14,099 nucleotides of DNA. Origin: an uncultured Dysosmobacter sp. GTDB lineage: Bacteria > Bacillota > Clostridia > Oscillospirales > Oscillospiraceae. How positions within the stretch are numbered: the stretch's first letter is position 1; every line of letters starts with the position of its first letter. Shown in pieces: positions 7,340-14,099 of the stretch. The position numbers and the translations under genes were made by a program. Below the pieces are notes generated by a model. The model was not told the origin of the DNA. It saw only the letters and a list, made by a program, of their open reading frames with translations, and did no database searches. The DNA lies in contig CAKSVQ010000048.1 in assembly GCA_934504065.1 (NCBI GenBank), forward strand, positions 1 through 14,099. Direction: 5' to 3'.

Positions 7340-7368
7340 ATTATACCGATATTCTTCCGGTTTTACAA
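7340..7368 (-). promoter_or_regulatory. Sigma-A promoter of carD-ispD-ispF
   Basis: Minus-strand TTGTAA (-35, 7368-7363), 17-nt spacer, TATAAT (-10, 7345-7340). The start site would be near 7333, with a leader of about 79 nt. A TTCCGGT/ACCGGAA pair of half-sites (7355-7361 and 7384-7390) flanks the -35 box and could be an operator. Confidence 0.8.
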
Positions 7369-7399
7369 GCATATTTTCGAAATACCGGAATATTTTTCT

Positions 7400-7433
7400 A
7401 AAAAACAGCGGGCGTTTTCAAAACGCCCGCTGT
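7400..7433 (-). terminator. Rho-independent terminator of the CoA-transferase gene
   Basis: A near-perfect 14-bp stem (ACAGCGGGCGTTTT and its complement; in practice the innermost bases form the loop), followed on the minus strand by TTTTTT. It lies about 24 nt after the stop codon. A second AAACGCCCG copy at 7434-7442 next to the stem could form an alternative, weaker pairing. This and the carD promoter fill the 202-nt gap between the two genes. Confidence 0.92.
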
Positions 7434-7456
7434 AAACGCCCGTTATCCGCTTTTCC

Positions 7457-8806
7457 TCACTTCTTATTAGAGCGGCGCCAGATGTGCATCTTCTCGGCCT
7501 CCGCAATCAATTCATCCCGGAACTGCGGCGCGGCAATGCCGATCAGGCCCTCCGCGCGCTCCCACGTGGACTTACCCTTGGCGTTGAACTTGCCGTACTC
7601 CGTCACCAGCCAGTGGAGGTTGGTACGGGTGCAGGTGGCAATAGAACCCTCCAACAGCGTGGGGCGGATGCGGGAATGCTCTTCCCCGGTCTTCTTATCC
7701 TTCACCGTAGCCGAGCAACAGATGAAGCTCTTGCCGCCCTTAGAGAGGTAGGCGCCCATCACGAAGTCCTGCTGGCCGCCTGCGCCGGAAATATGGTGGA
7801 TACCGGAAGACTCGGAGGAAACCTGACCGAACAGGTCAATGTCCACTGCACCGTTGATGGAGATGAAATTATCGATCTGAGACACCCGGGCAATGTCGTT
7901 GACATAGCTGACGGGAGCCGCCATGCAGGCGGGGTTATTATTGATGTAATCATAGAGCTTCTGGGAGCCTGCGGCAAAGGCATACACCTGACGGCCCCGG
8001 TCAAAGGGCTTGCGCAGGCCGGTCAGCTTTCCTGCAGCAGCCATGTCCACGAAAGCGTCCACATACATCTCCGTGTGCACGCCCAGATCCTTCAGATCCG
8101 ACTCGGCGATCATCTTACCGATGGTATTGGGCATGGAGCCGATGCCCAGCTGCAGGCACGCGCCATCGGGAATCTCCGGCACCACCAGATTGGCCACAGC
8201 CATATCCACAGCGGAAGGCTCGCCGCCGGAGCCGCCCAGCGTCTCCATCGGAGGATTCTCGCCCTCCACGATCATGGAAACATCGCTGATGTGCACACAG
8301 TTATCAAAACCGCCGAGACACACGGGCATATTCTTGTTGACCTCCACGATGACCGTCTTCGCGCACTCGCAGACAGCCTTCAGGTGGGAACCGCCGGGGC
8401 CAAAGTTGAAATAGCCGTGCTCATCCATGGGCGCGACCTGGAACATGGCCACATCCAAAGACTTGATGCAGTCGCGGTAATAGCCAGGCAGTTCGGAATA
8501 GCGCAGGGGGATATAAAAAGAGAAGCCTTCCTTCACCGCCTTGCGCTCGATGCCGGACATATGCCAGGAGTTCCATGCAAAATGATCCGCCGCGTTGGGC
8601 ACATCAAAAATAGCGGGACGGCGGGTAAGGATGCCGCCGCGGATATTGATGTCCGTCAGATTCTCCATGCGCTTGGCCAGCGCCTTATCCAGCGCGTTGG
8701 CCGTGCAGATGCTCCAACCGTAATCCAGCCAATCGCCGGACTTGACCACCTGCACCGCCTCATCAGCGGTCTTCAACTTCTGCTTGTATTCGTCCTGATA
8801 GCTCAT
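7457..8806 (-). CDS. but: Butyryl-CoA:acetate CoA-transferase (But-type, acetyl-CoA hydrolase/transferase family)
   Basis: Predicted to transfer CoA from butyryl-CoA to acetate, the last step of butyrate formation in gut Firmicutes, giving butyrate and acetyl-CoA. The 449-residue cytoplasmic protein covers the whole family length with no signal peptide. Features seen: [18 protein letters not shown] near the N-terminus, [12 protein letters not shown] (78-89), [16 protein letters not shown] (122-137), [12 protein letters not shown] (244-255) with E246 as the probable catalytic glutamate, [11 protein letters not shown] (339-349), and the C-terminal [10 protein letters not shown]. These closely resemble Faecalibacterium/Roseburia But as I remember it. 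Related 4-hydroxybutyrate or propionyl CoA-transferases share the fold, so substrate choice is inferred. An ideal GGAGG lies 7 nt before the ATG. It is monocistronic, with its own promoter, Rex-like site and terminator. Confidence 0.85.
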   Translation of the reverse strand: MSYQDEYKQKLKTADEAVQVVKSGDWLDYGWSICTANALDKALAKRMENLTDINIRGGILTRRPAIFDVPNAADHFAWNSWHMSGIERKAVKEGFSFYIPLRYSELPGYYRDCIKSLDVAMFQVAPMDEHGYFNFGPGGSHLKAVCECAKTVIVEVNKNMPVCLGGFDNCVHISDVSMIVEGENPPMETLGGSGGEPSAVDMAVANLVVPEIPDGACLQLGIGSMPNTIGKMIAESDLKDLGVHTEMYVDAFVDMAAAGKLTGLRKPFDRGRQVYAFAAGSQKLYDYINNNPACMAAPVSYVNDIARVSQIDNFISINGAVDIDLFGQVSSESSGIHHISGAGGQQDFVMGAYLSKGGKSFICCSATVKDKKTGEEHSRIRPTLLEGSIATCTRTNLHWLVTEYGKFNAKGKSTWERAEGLIGIAAPQFRDELIAEAEKMHIWRRSNKK

Positions 8807-8863
8807 GAAACTTCCTCCTACCTCACATCTTCAAATTGATTTTCCGGTCAGGGCTCGCTCTAA

Positions 8864-8881
8864 TTGTCAAGATTATAACAG
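8864..8881. promoter_or_regulatory. Rex-like redox operator over the but -10 box
   Basis: The plus strand reads TTGTCAAGATTATAACAG. Against the Rex consensus TTGTTAA-N4-TTAACAA it matches 11 of 14 defined positions and keeps the dyad. It covers the complete -10 box (8872-8877), where a bound repressor would block RNA polymerase. Rex senses the NADH/NAD ratio and controls fermentation genes in clostridia. The match is by eye; AT-rich -10 regions can imitate half of this site. Confidence 0.45.
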
Positions 8882-8900
8882 ATTGATTTGCGTATTGCAA
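8872..8900 (-). promoter_or_regulatory. Sigma-A promoter of the CoA-transferase gene
   Basis: Minus-strand TTGCAA (-35, 8900-8895), 17-nt spacer, TATAAT (-10, 8877-8872). The start would be near 8865, with a leader of about 59 nt. An ACGT-N2-ACGT dyad directly upstream of the -35 (about 8900-8909) is a second possible protein site. Confidence 0.82.
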
Positions 8901-8930
8901 CGTAAACGTGAAAAAAATCACAAGTTTTTC

Positions 8931-8961
8931 AAAAAAACAGCAGGCCGATTTGGGCCTGCTG
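8931..8961 (-). terminator. Rho-independent terminator after ispH-rpsA
   Basis: Nine-bp stem CAGCAGGCC/GGCCTGCTG with a 6-nt loop, extendable by a G-T and three A-T pairs, followed by seven T on the minus strand. It starts about 15 nt after the stop codon and closes the cmk-plsC-ispH unit. Confidence 0.95.
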
Positions 8962-8976
8962 CTTTTATCGGGCGAA

Positions 8977-10935
8977 TTACTCCTCCACAGAAGCGTCTTC
9001 CTCCACAGAGGGAGCCAGCAGAGCGCGGATGGACAGAGAGATCTTCTTCTTCTCTTCATCCACGGCAGTGATCTTGGCATCCACGATCTGGCCTTCGGAG
9101 AGGACATCCTCGGGCTTCTCGATGCGGCGGTCAGCGATCTGTGAAATGTGGATCAGGCCGTCCACGCCGGGCACGACCTCAGCGAAAGCGCCGAAGGTCA
9201 TCAACTTGACGATGCGGACAGAGGCCACGTCGCCCACGCTGTACTTGTTCATGAACACGGTCCAGGGATCGACACTGTGATCCTTGACGCCCAGAGAAAT
9301 CTTGTGCTTCTCGGGGTCGAAAGAGATCACGTACACATCCAGCGTGTCGCCCACCTTGCAGACCTCAGAGGGGGTCTTGATGCGGCTCCAGCTCAGCTCG
9401 GAGATATGTACCATGCCGTCCACGCCGCCGATGTCCACAAACACGCCGTAGCTGGTCATGGACTTGACGGTGCCAGTGTAGTGCTTGCCCACCTCGATGG
9501 AGCTCCACACGGCCTCCTGTGCGGCCTTGCGGGCCTCGTCGGTGACGGAGCGGATGGAACCCACCACGCGGCGGCGGGCACGGTTGACCTCTGTGATGCG
9601 CAGCTGCACCTTCTGTCCCTTCATGGCAGACAGGTCAGCGCCGCGGGGCTGGCCGCTCTGGGAAGCGGGCACGAACACCCGCACGCCCTTGACGGAGACC
9701 ACGATGCCGCCCTTGTTCTCCTCAGTGACGGTGCCTTCCATCACGGTCTTCTCTTCCACTGCGGTCTCAATGTTCTCCCAGACCTTCACAGCGTCCAGAC
9801 GCTTCTTGGAAAGCTCGGCATAACCCTCCACGTCGTTGACGCGGACGATATAGGTCTCGATCTCGTCGCCGACCTTGACAATGTCCTCGGGCTTTGCGCT
9901 GGGGTCGTCGCTCAGTTCGCTCAGCTTGATGTAAGCGGCCTGCTTGGCCCCCACGTCCACCTGCACCTCAGTCGGGGTGATGGCCGTGACGATTCCGGTT
10001 ACCTTCTCTCCTGTATTTAAAGTTTTGAAAGACTGATTCAGTAATTCCTCGAAGGACTCCTCTTTGCCCTCGGCCGCTTTGATTTCTTCGCTCATCGTTG
10101 CATATACCTCCTTAATAATGCCCGCAGGAGTGGAAGCGCCGGCAGTCAGTCCCGCCACAGAGCAGCCCGCAAAGATTTCCCGAGGCAGCTCGTCCGCGCT
10201 TTCCACTTGCACAACGCGGGAACATTTCCTCATACAAATCTCCGTCAGGTGCTTTGTATTGGCACTTTTTCGGTCTCCTACCACCACCATCACGTCCACT
10301 CGGCTGGCAATATCTGCCGCTTCCGTTTGGCGCTTATGCGTAGCATTGCATATTGTATCAAAAATTTTCGCGTTTGTACACTGTTTTTTTAGGATTTTCC
10401 AAGAAGTTTCAAAAAGTTTTCGAATACAGGTGGTCTGAGCCACCACCGTCAGGGGCAGTTCCCGGTTTTCCGGAGTCTCGGAAAGCCAGTGCTCCACGCT
10501 CTCCGGCCCGTCGAACACCAGCGGGTCCCGGCACCAGCTGGCAACACCCATCACCTCGGGATGATGGGGCTCGCCGATGATGACACAGCGGCGGCCTTCC
10601 GCCTCTGCCTGCGCCACCAGCCGCTGGATGCGCACCACGTTGGGGCAGGTGGCGTTCACGCAGCGCACGCCCCGCCGCTCCAAATCGTCCAGCACGCTTT
10701 TGAGTTCCCCATGGGAGCGGATGACCACAGTGTCACCCTCCCCCAGCGCGGAGGCGTCCGCCGTTTTGCGCACGCCCCTGGTACTCAGGGCTTCCACCAC
10801 ATGGGTGTTGTGGATGAGGTCGCCCAGCATCCAGCAGCCTCCGGTCTCCCCGGCGGTCTTTTCCGCCAGATCCACCGCCCGCTGCACACCGTAACAAAAT
10901 CCGGCGCTTTCCGCCAGCAATACCTGTCCACTCAC
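8977..10935 (-). CDS. ispH: IspH (HMBPP reductase) fused to ribosomal protein S1-like domains
   Basis: A 652-residue fusion. Residues 1 to about 282 are IspH/LytB, the Fe-S enzyme that reduces HMBPP to IPP and DMAPP in the last MEP step. Cluster cysteines are C14 (GFCYGV), C97 (ATCPNV) and C196 (TICNAT); substrate-site residues include H43, H75, the HHPEV histidine near 125, E127, T168 and the C-terminal GASTP. Residues about 290-640 hold four S1 (OB-fold) repeats, near 307-377, 395-463, 480-552 and 566-638; the last two carry the best GVFVDIGGVDGMVHISEL and GAFAEVVPGVDGLIHISQI cores. This fusion is known from Clostridia. The start is GTG at 10935, overlapping the plsC stop, with GGAGG 9 nt upstream. 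Linkage to cmk echoes the cmk-rpsA order of other bacteria. An internal start at 10095 may yield free S1. Confidence 0.96.
   Translation of the reverse strand: MSGQVLLAESAGFCYGVQRAVDLAEKTAGETGGCWMLGDLIHNTHVVEALSTRGVRKTADASALGEGDTVVIRSHGELKSVLDDLERRGVRCVNATCPNVVRIQRLVAQAEAEGRRCVIIGEPHHPEVMGVASWCRDPLVFDGPESVEHWLSETPENRELPLTVVAQTTCIRKLFETSWKILKKQCTNAKIFDTICNATHKRQTEAADIASRVDVMVVVGDRKSANTKHLTEICMRKCSRVVQVESADELPREIFAGCSVAGLTAGASTPAGIIKEVYATMSEEIKAAEGKEESFEELLNQSFKTLNTGEKVTGIVTAITPTEVQVDVGAKQAAYIKLSELSDDPSAKPEDIVKVGDEIETYIVRVNDVEGYAELSKKRLDAVKVWENIETAVEEKTVMEGTVTEENKGGIVVSVKGVRVFVPASQSGQPRGADLSAMKGQKVQLRITEVNRARRRVVGSIRSVTDEARKAAQEAVWSSIEVGKHYTGTVKSMTSYGVFVDIGGVDGMVHISELSWSRIKTPSEVCKVGDTLDVYVISFDPEKHKISLGVKDHSVDPWTVFMNKYSVGDVASVRIVKLMTFGAFAEVVPGVDGLIHISQIADRRIEKPEDVLSEGQIVDAKITAVDEEKKKISLSIRALLAPSVEEDASVEE
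10093..10113 (-). promoter_or_regulatory. Possible internal ribosome binding site and start for free S1
   Basis: At the junction between the IspH and S1 parts the minus strand has AAGGAGGT (10113-10106), a full Shine-Dalgarno, followed 10 nt later by an in-frame ATG (10095-10093, Met281) reading MSEEIKAAEG. Initiation here would give a 372-residue, four-domain S1-like protein. The spacing is slightly long and the codons also encode the IspH end (IKEVYATM), so it may be chance. Confidence 0.4.
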
Positions 10936-11567
10936 AGCGGCTTTCCTCCCACGGCCTGTCCGCCCAGCGCATAGGCCTGCTCCAAAAGCTCGTCGGCGAT
11001 CTTCTGCATTTCCTCGGATGTACCGTGACGTCCGGTGTACGTCGGCTCATAAGGCTTTCCGATGATGATCCGGGTCTTATGGAACAGCTTTTTCTCACCA
11101 TCCATAAAAACAGGCACCAGCTTCGCCCCTGTGCGGACGCCGATCATGGCCGCGCCGCTTTTGGCGTGGGCCGGAAGCCCGTCGATAAATCCCACGCCGT
11201 TGCGGATCACCGTTCCCTCCGGGAAAATCAGCAGATTATCACCGGACTTCAGCACCTGAATGGCGGTTTTCACCGCCTGAATATCGTTACTGCCCCGACT
11301 GACGGGAAACGCCCCCAGCTTGCGGATGATCCATCCCAGAATGGGATTGTGGAAGAGCTCCTCCTTGGCCATGGCATGGAGCCGATAGTTCACCGGGAGC
11401 TTGGTGGCCAGCAGCAACGGATCCCAGTTGCTGGAATGGTTCGGGCATAGCAGCGCGCCGCTGCGGGGCAAGTTTTCCAGCCCCTCCACCGTGGTGGGGT
11501 GCAGGATCTTGATGAAAAAGCCCGCCACATAATATACAAAAACAAAAAAACGGTTGGTCGGTTTCAT
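10932..11567 (-). CDS. plsC: 1-acyl-sn-glycerol-3-phosphate acyltransferase
   Basis: Adds the second acyl chain to lysophosphatidic acid, giving phosphatidic acid for membrane lipid synthesis. The 211-residue protein has an N-terminal hydrophobic segment (about 6-22) that would bind the membrane, the HX4D catalytic motif at H44-D49 (NHSSNWD), a second block with PVSRG (88-92), FPEGT at 115-119, and a fourth block around VPVFMDG. Length is typical of short bacterial PlsC. The ATG overlaps the cmk stop (ATGA, 11567-11564), and the TGA overlaps the ispH GTG, so all three are translated as a coupled series. Confidence 0.93.
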   Translation of the reverse strand: MKPTNRFFVFVYYVAGFFIKILHPTTVEGLENLPRSGALLCPNHSSNWDPLLLATKLPVNYRLHAMAKEELFHNPILGWIIRKLGAFPVSRGSNDIQAVKTAIQVLKSGDNLLIFPEGTVIRNGVGFIDGLPAHAKSGAAMIGVRTGAKLVPVFMDGEKKLFHKTRIIIGKPYEPTYTGRHGTSEEMQKIADELLEQAYALGGQAVGGKPL

Positions 11568-12241
11568 GCCTGTATCCTCTTTTGAATGATCTCCAGAAGC
11601 GCCTGCTCACTCTGGGCAAAATCCAGTTCCGTCGTGTCCAGTTCCACCGCGTCCTCCGCCTTGCGCAGCGGCGCGATGGCACGGTGAGAATCATCGAAGT
11701 CCCGCTGGCGGATGTCGCTCAAAATTTGTTCAAAGGGCTGCGGAGTCCCCCGCTGCTCCAGTTCCAGCATCCGGCGCTTGGCCCGCACCTCGGGAGAAGC
11801 CGTCAAAAACACCTTCACCTGCGCGTTCGGCAGCACCACGGTGCCAATATCCCGCCCGTCCATAATAACATGATGGCTGCGGGCCAACTCCCGCTGCATT
11901 TCCAGCAGATAGGCCCGCACCGCCGGGTGTGCCGACACGGCGGAGGCATACATGGAGACCTCCGGCAGCCGAATCTCCCGCGTCACGTCCCGGCCATTCA
12001 GCAGCATATGCTGCAAGCCGTCCTTTCCATGGGTCAGTTCCACCCGCAGCCCGGGCAGCACCGCCGCAACGGCATCCGCGTCCTTGGGGTCGATTCCCTC
12101 CGAAAGGGCATAATATCCGATGGTGCGGTAGATCGCCCCCGTGTCCACATACAAATATCCCAGCGCGGCGGCCACACTGCGGGCCAGGGTGCTCTTCCCC
12201 GCGCCGGAGGGGCCGTCAATGGCAATACTGATCGTATCCAT
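11564..12241 (-). CDS. cmk: (d)CMP kinase
   Basis: Phosphorylates CMP and dCMP with ATP. CMP is also released by IspF and by phospholipid synthesis, so it suits these neighbours. The 225-residue protein has the P-loop GPSGAGKST at 10-18, DTGAIYR at 33-39, MDGRDIGT at 127-134, and the LID-type RQRDFDDSHR near 178-187. The start at 12241 gives the family's normal N-terminus (MDTISIAIDGPSGAG) with AAGGGAG 8 nt upstream. An ATG at 12259 (ATGA overlap with the upstream stop) and one at 12304 are in frame but add a non-conserved extension. Confidence 0.95.
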   Translation of the reverse strand: MDTISIAIDGPSGAGKSTLARSVAAALGYLYVDTGAIYRTIGYYALSEGIDPKDADAVAAVLPGLRVELTHGKDGLQHMLLNGRDVTREIRLPEVSMYASAVSAHPAVRAYLLEMQRELARSHHVIMDGRDIGTVVLPNAQVKVFLTASPEVRAKRRMLELEQRGTPQPFEQILSDIRQRDFDDSHRAIAPLRKAEDAVELDTTELDFAQSEQALLEIIQKRIQA

Positions 12242-12255
12242 AGCTGTTTCTCCCT

Positions 12256-13497
12256 TCATGCTTCCTCTGCCGCCGCAACCCCGGCGGCGCGGCCTGTTGC
12301 CCACGCGATCTGCAAGTTGAATCCCCCGGTATAGGCGTCCACATCTATTATTTCTCCCGAAAAGTAAAGTCCCTTTACAAGCTTAGATTCCATGGACTTC
12401 GGGTCGATTTCTCCCACCTTTATACCGCCGGAGGTCACAATGGCATCCTCCACTGGGCAGGGGGCGGTGATCTCCACCGGAAAATGCTTGAGCACCTGCC
12501 GGAGGGCCTGTCGCTGCTCCCGGGTCAGGTCATGCACCTTCTGCCGGACAGGAATGCCCGTAAGCTCCACCACCACGGGGATCAGCTTCTGCGGCAGCAG
12601 ATCGTTCAGCGCGTTGCAGAAATCGCTGTTGGTATATTTGGCAAAATCGGACAGCAGCCGCTTGTCCAGCTGCTGCTCATCCAAAGCGGGTTTCAGGTCA
12701 ATCTCCAGCCGATAACTCTTTTTGCCGAAGTACCGCATATGGGCGGAAGCCGACAGGATCAGCGGCCCGCTGACGCCCAGATGGGTGAACAGCATCTCAC
12801 CAAAGTCCGTATAGAGCTTCTTTTTATTTTCGTAAACAGTCAGTCCCACATTCCGCAGGCTCAATCCCTGCAAGCGCACACAGGGCACCCCCCGCGCAAT
12901 GATCCCCTGCAAGGGCACCAGTGAGCCCTGCAAGGGCGTAATGGTGTGCCCCACCTGCGCGGCCATGCGGTGGCCATCCCCTGTGGAGCCGGTGGCGGGA
13001 TAGGAAACGCCTCCGGTCGCAAGAATGACCGCCTGCGCCGGGTAGCTTTGTGCCTCTCCCCGCACGCCCCGCACTACGCCGTCTTCGATCTCCAATGATA
13101 TCGCGCAGTCCTGGCACAGATCAACTTTCAGCTGCCGCAGCCGCCGCTCCAGCGCCCCACTGATGTCGAACGCCCGGTCAGACACCGGGAACACCCGGTT
13201 GCCCCGCTCCGTTTTCAGCGGAACGCCCAAAGCCTCGAAAAAGGCTTTTGCGTCCCGCCCGTCAAAACGGGAAAAGGCGCTGTAAAGAAATTTGCTGTTT
13301 TTCGGCACATTGGCCAGCAGCTCTTCCTCTGCTGCGTCGTTTGTGACGTTGCAGCGGCCTTTTCCCGTGATATTCAGTTTTTTTCCAAGACGCTCATTAG
13401 GCTCTAAAAGCGTGACACGGGCACCCTTCTCCGCCGCCGATATGGCGGCCATCATCCCGGCGGCTCCGCCGCCGACCACAACGATTTCTTTACTCAT
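12256..13497 (-). CDS. BaiN/HI0933-like NAD(P)/FAD-dependent oxidoreductase
   Basis: A 413-residue flavoprotein of the HI0933/YhiN family, annotated elsewhere as aminoacetone oxidase-like or BaiN (bile-acid reductase). Its physiological substrate is not known for most members. Visible: an N-terminal FAD-binding Rossmann motif (VVVGGGAAGMMAA, 6-18), the family signature KKLNITGKGRCNVTN at 39-53, a second dinucleotide-type region (ILATGGVSYPATGSTGDG, about 158-175), and the C-terminal GGFNLQIAWATG at 391-402 that closes the FAD site. The start is chosen at 13497 (MSKEIVVVGGG); an ATG at 13500 is equally possible, while the frame's first ATG at 13551 lies well inside the upstream gene. It overlaps the SIS regulator by 8 nt. 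The bai cluster is absent, so a bile-acid role should not be assumed. Confidence 0.9.
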   Translation of the reverse strand: MSKEIVVVGGGAAGMMAAISAAEKGARVTLLEPNERLGKKLNITGKGRCNVTNDAAEEELLANVPKNSKFLYSAFSRFDGRDAKAFFEALGVPLKTERGNRVFPVSDRAFDISGALERRLRQLKVDLCQDCAISLEIEDGVVRGVRGEAQSYPAQAVILATGGVSYPATGSTGDGHRMAAQVGHTITPLQGSLVPLQGIIARGVPCVRLQGLSLRNVGLTVYENKKKLYTDFGEMLFTHLGVSGPLILSASAHMRYFGKKSYRLEIDLKPALDEQQLDKRLLSDFAKYTNSDFCNALNDLLPQKLIPVVVELTGIPVRQKVHDLTREQRQALRQVLKHFPVEITAPCPVEDAIVTSGGIKVGEIDPKSMESKLVKGLYFSGEIIDVDAYTGGFNLQIAWATGRAAGVAAAEEA

Positions 13498-14099
13498 CAT
13501 CCATCTTTCCAAACACGCCGTATTCGTTCCAAATGTCCTCCAGCTCCGCAAAGGTGGTGGACACGTCCGTCCCCATGCGGTGGGCCAGCGCCACCAAAAG
13601 TGCGTTGATCAGCGACAGCGGCGCCACCATCGAATCCACGAAGGAGATCATCTCGCAGGGTGCCAGCAGCGCCGCGTCTGACATCTGGTACACCGGAGAA
13701 AGTTCATTGTCCGTGATGGCAATGATACTGGCTCCCCGATCCTGTGCAAATTTCACCGTGTTCATCGTCACCTTGGAGTACCGGGGGAAGCTGATGGCCA
13801 ACATCACATCCTCCGGCCCGATGCGGAAAAGCTGCTCAAAAATCTCCCCCGCCGCGTTGGACTGCACCAGCGTCACGTTTTCCCGCAGCAGATGCATGTA
13901 AAAATTCAGGTATCCCGCCACGAAAGAGGACGAACGAACGCCCAGAATATAGATGTGGCGGGCTTTCATGATGCGCTCCACCACATTGTCAAACTCCCCG
14001 CGGTCTGCCTCGCCCACGATCTCCCGCAGCTTGTCGATGTCCGATTGCAGCACCGCACCCAGCAGGTCTTCCCGGTCAAACAGGTTGCCTGCGGCCTGA
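13490..14099 (-). CDS. RpiR/MurR-family regulator, N-terminal HTH outside the window
   Basis: The visible 202 residues hold a linker (FDREDLLGAVLQSDIDKLREI) and a complete SIS sugar-phosphate-binding domain: IYILGVRSSSFVAGYL (binding loop), NAAGEIFEQLFRIGPEDVMLAISFPRYSK, then GASIIAITDNELSPV. This arrangement matches the C-terminal part of RpiR-family transcription factors, whose N-terminal helix-turn-helix would lie just to the right. The frame remains open to the window edge, so a GTG at 14053 is not the start. SIS-only enzymes are less likely because of the linker. The gene overlaps the flavoprotein gene and appears to head or belong to unit A; its effector cannot be told from the sequence. 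Confidence 0.88.
   Translation of the reverse strand, partial: QAAGNLFDREDLLGAVLQSDIDKLREIVGEADRGEFDNVVERIMKARHIYILGVRSSSFVAGYLNFYMHLLRENVTLVQSNAAGEIFEQLFRIGPEDVMLAISFPRYSKVTMNTVKFAQDRGASIIAITDNELSPVYQMSDAALLAPCEMISFVDSMVAPLSLINALLVALAHRMGTDVSTTFAELEDIWNEYGVFGKMDDE

Noticed and set aside
7434..7442. Direct repeat AAACGCCCG next to the terminator stem, considered as an attenuator or att site
   Set aside because: Only 9 bp, lies after a stop codon with no leader peptide or integrase nearby; most simply a duplication beside the hairpin.
7484..8839. A 451-codon open frame on the plus strand opposite the CoA-transferase gene
   Set aside because: It mirrors the codon structure of a clearly conserved minus-strand gene in GC-rich DNA, has no family resemblance (rich in His, Arg, Gly), and lacks a ribosome binding site.
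8977..10092. A separate rpsA gene downstream of a separate ispH
   Set aside because: The frame is continuous with no stop from 10935 to 8977, so it is a true fusion; the internal start is kept only as a possible extra product.
13490..14053. A stand-alone SIS-domain protein starting at GTG 14053
   Set aside because: The frame is open to the window edge and the upstream residues match the RpiR linker, so the gene is cut by the edge.
1..14099. CRISPR array, tRNA/rRNA genes, insertion sequence or prophage
   Set aside because: No regular repeats, transposase or integrase frames, or tRNA-like cloverleaf were seen; gaps between genes are short and explained by promoters and terminators.

Overview
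The window reads as chromosomal DNA of an anaerobic, GC-rich gut Firmicute, most likely a butyrate-forming member of the Oscillospiraceae (Oscillibacter/Flavonifractor/Faecalibacterium relatives). The evidence is a But-type butyryl-CoA:acetate CoA-transferase, an IspH-ribosomal protein S1 fusion of the kind found in Clostridia, a cdaA-cdaR pair, good Shine-Dalgarno sites and sigma-A promoters. No mobile element, CRISPR array, rRNA or tRNA gene is visible. The taxonomic guess comes from remembered family resemblance, not from a search.

All fourteen genes lie on the minus strand, so the direction of transcription runs from high to low coordinates. Five units can be drawn. (A) 14099-8977: an RpiR/SIS regulator (cut by the right edge), a BaiN/HI0933-like flavoprotein, cmk, plsC and the ispH-rpsA fusion, joined by 4-14 nt stop/start overlaps or very short gaps and closed by a strong terminator at 8931-8961. 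(B) 8806-7457: the CoA-transferase gene alone, with its own promoter carrying a Rex-like operator and its own terminator. (C) 7254-5531: carD-ispD-ispF with a promoter and a terminator. (D) 5428-4048: a DUF3343 putative Se/S carrier overlapping a cysteine-desulfurase-like gene, with no clear promoter. (E) 3952-1: cdaA-cdaR-RseC-like-DUF5685-DnaJ-domain gene (cut by the left edge), from a near-consensus sigma-A promoter.

Together the genes cover isoprenoid precursor synthesis (IspD, IspF, IspH of the MEP pathway), translation (S1), nucleotide and phospholipid supply (Cmk, PlsC), terminal butyrate metabolism, sulfur/selenium transfer, and cyclic-di-AMP signalling with envelope and redox-type accessory proteins. 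Most of this is housekeeping. The points that deserve a second look are the Rex-like site over the but -10 box, an in-frame Shine-Dalgarno plus ATG at the ispH/S1 junction that could release free S1, an isoprenoid-synthase-like Asp motif in the uncharacterised DUF5685 protein, and the DUF3343-desulfurase pair.
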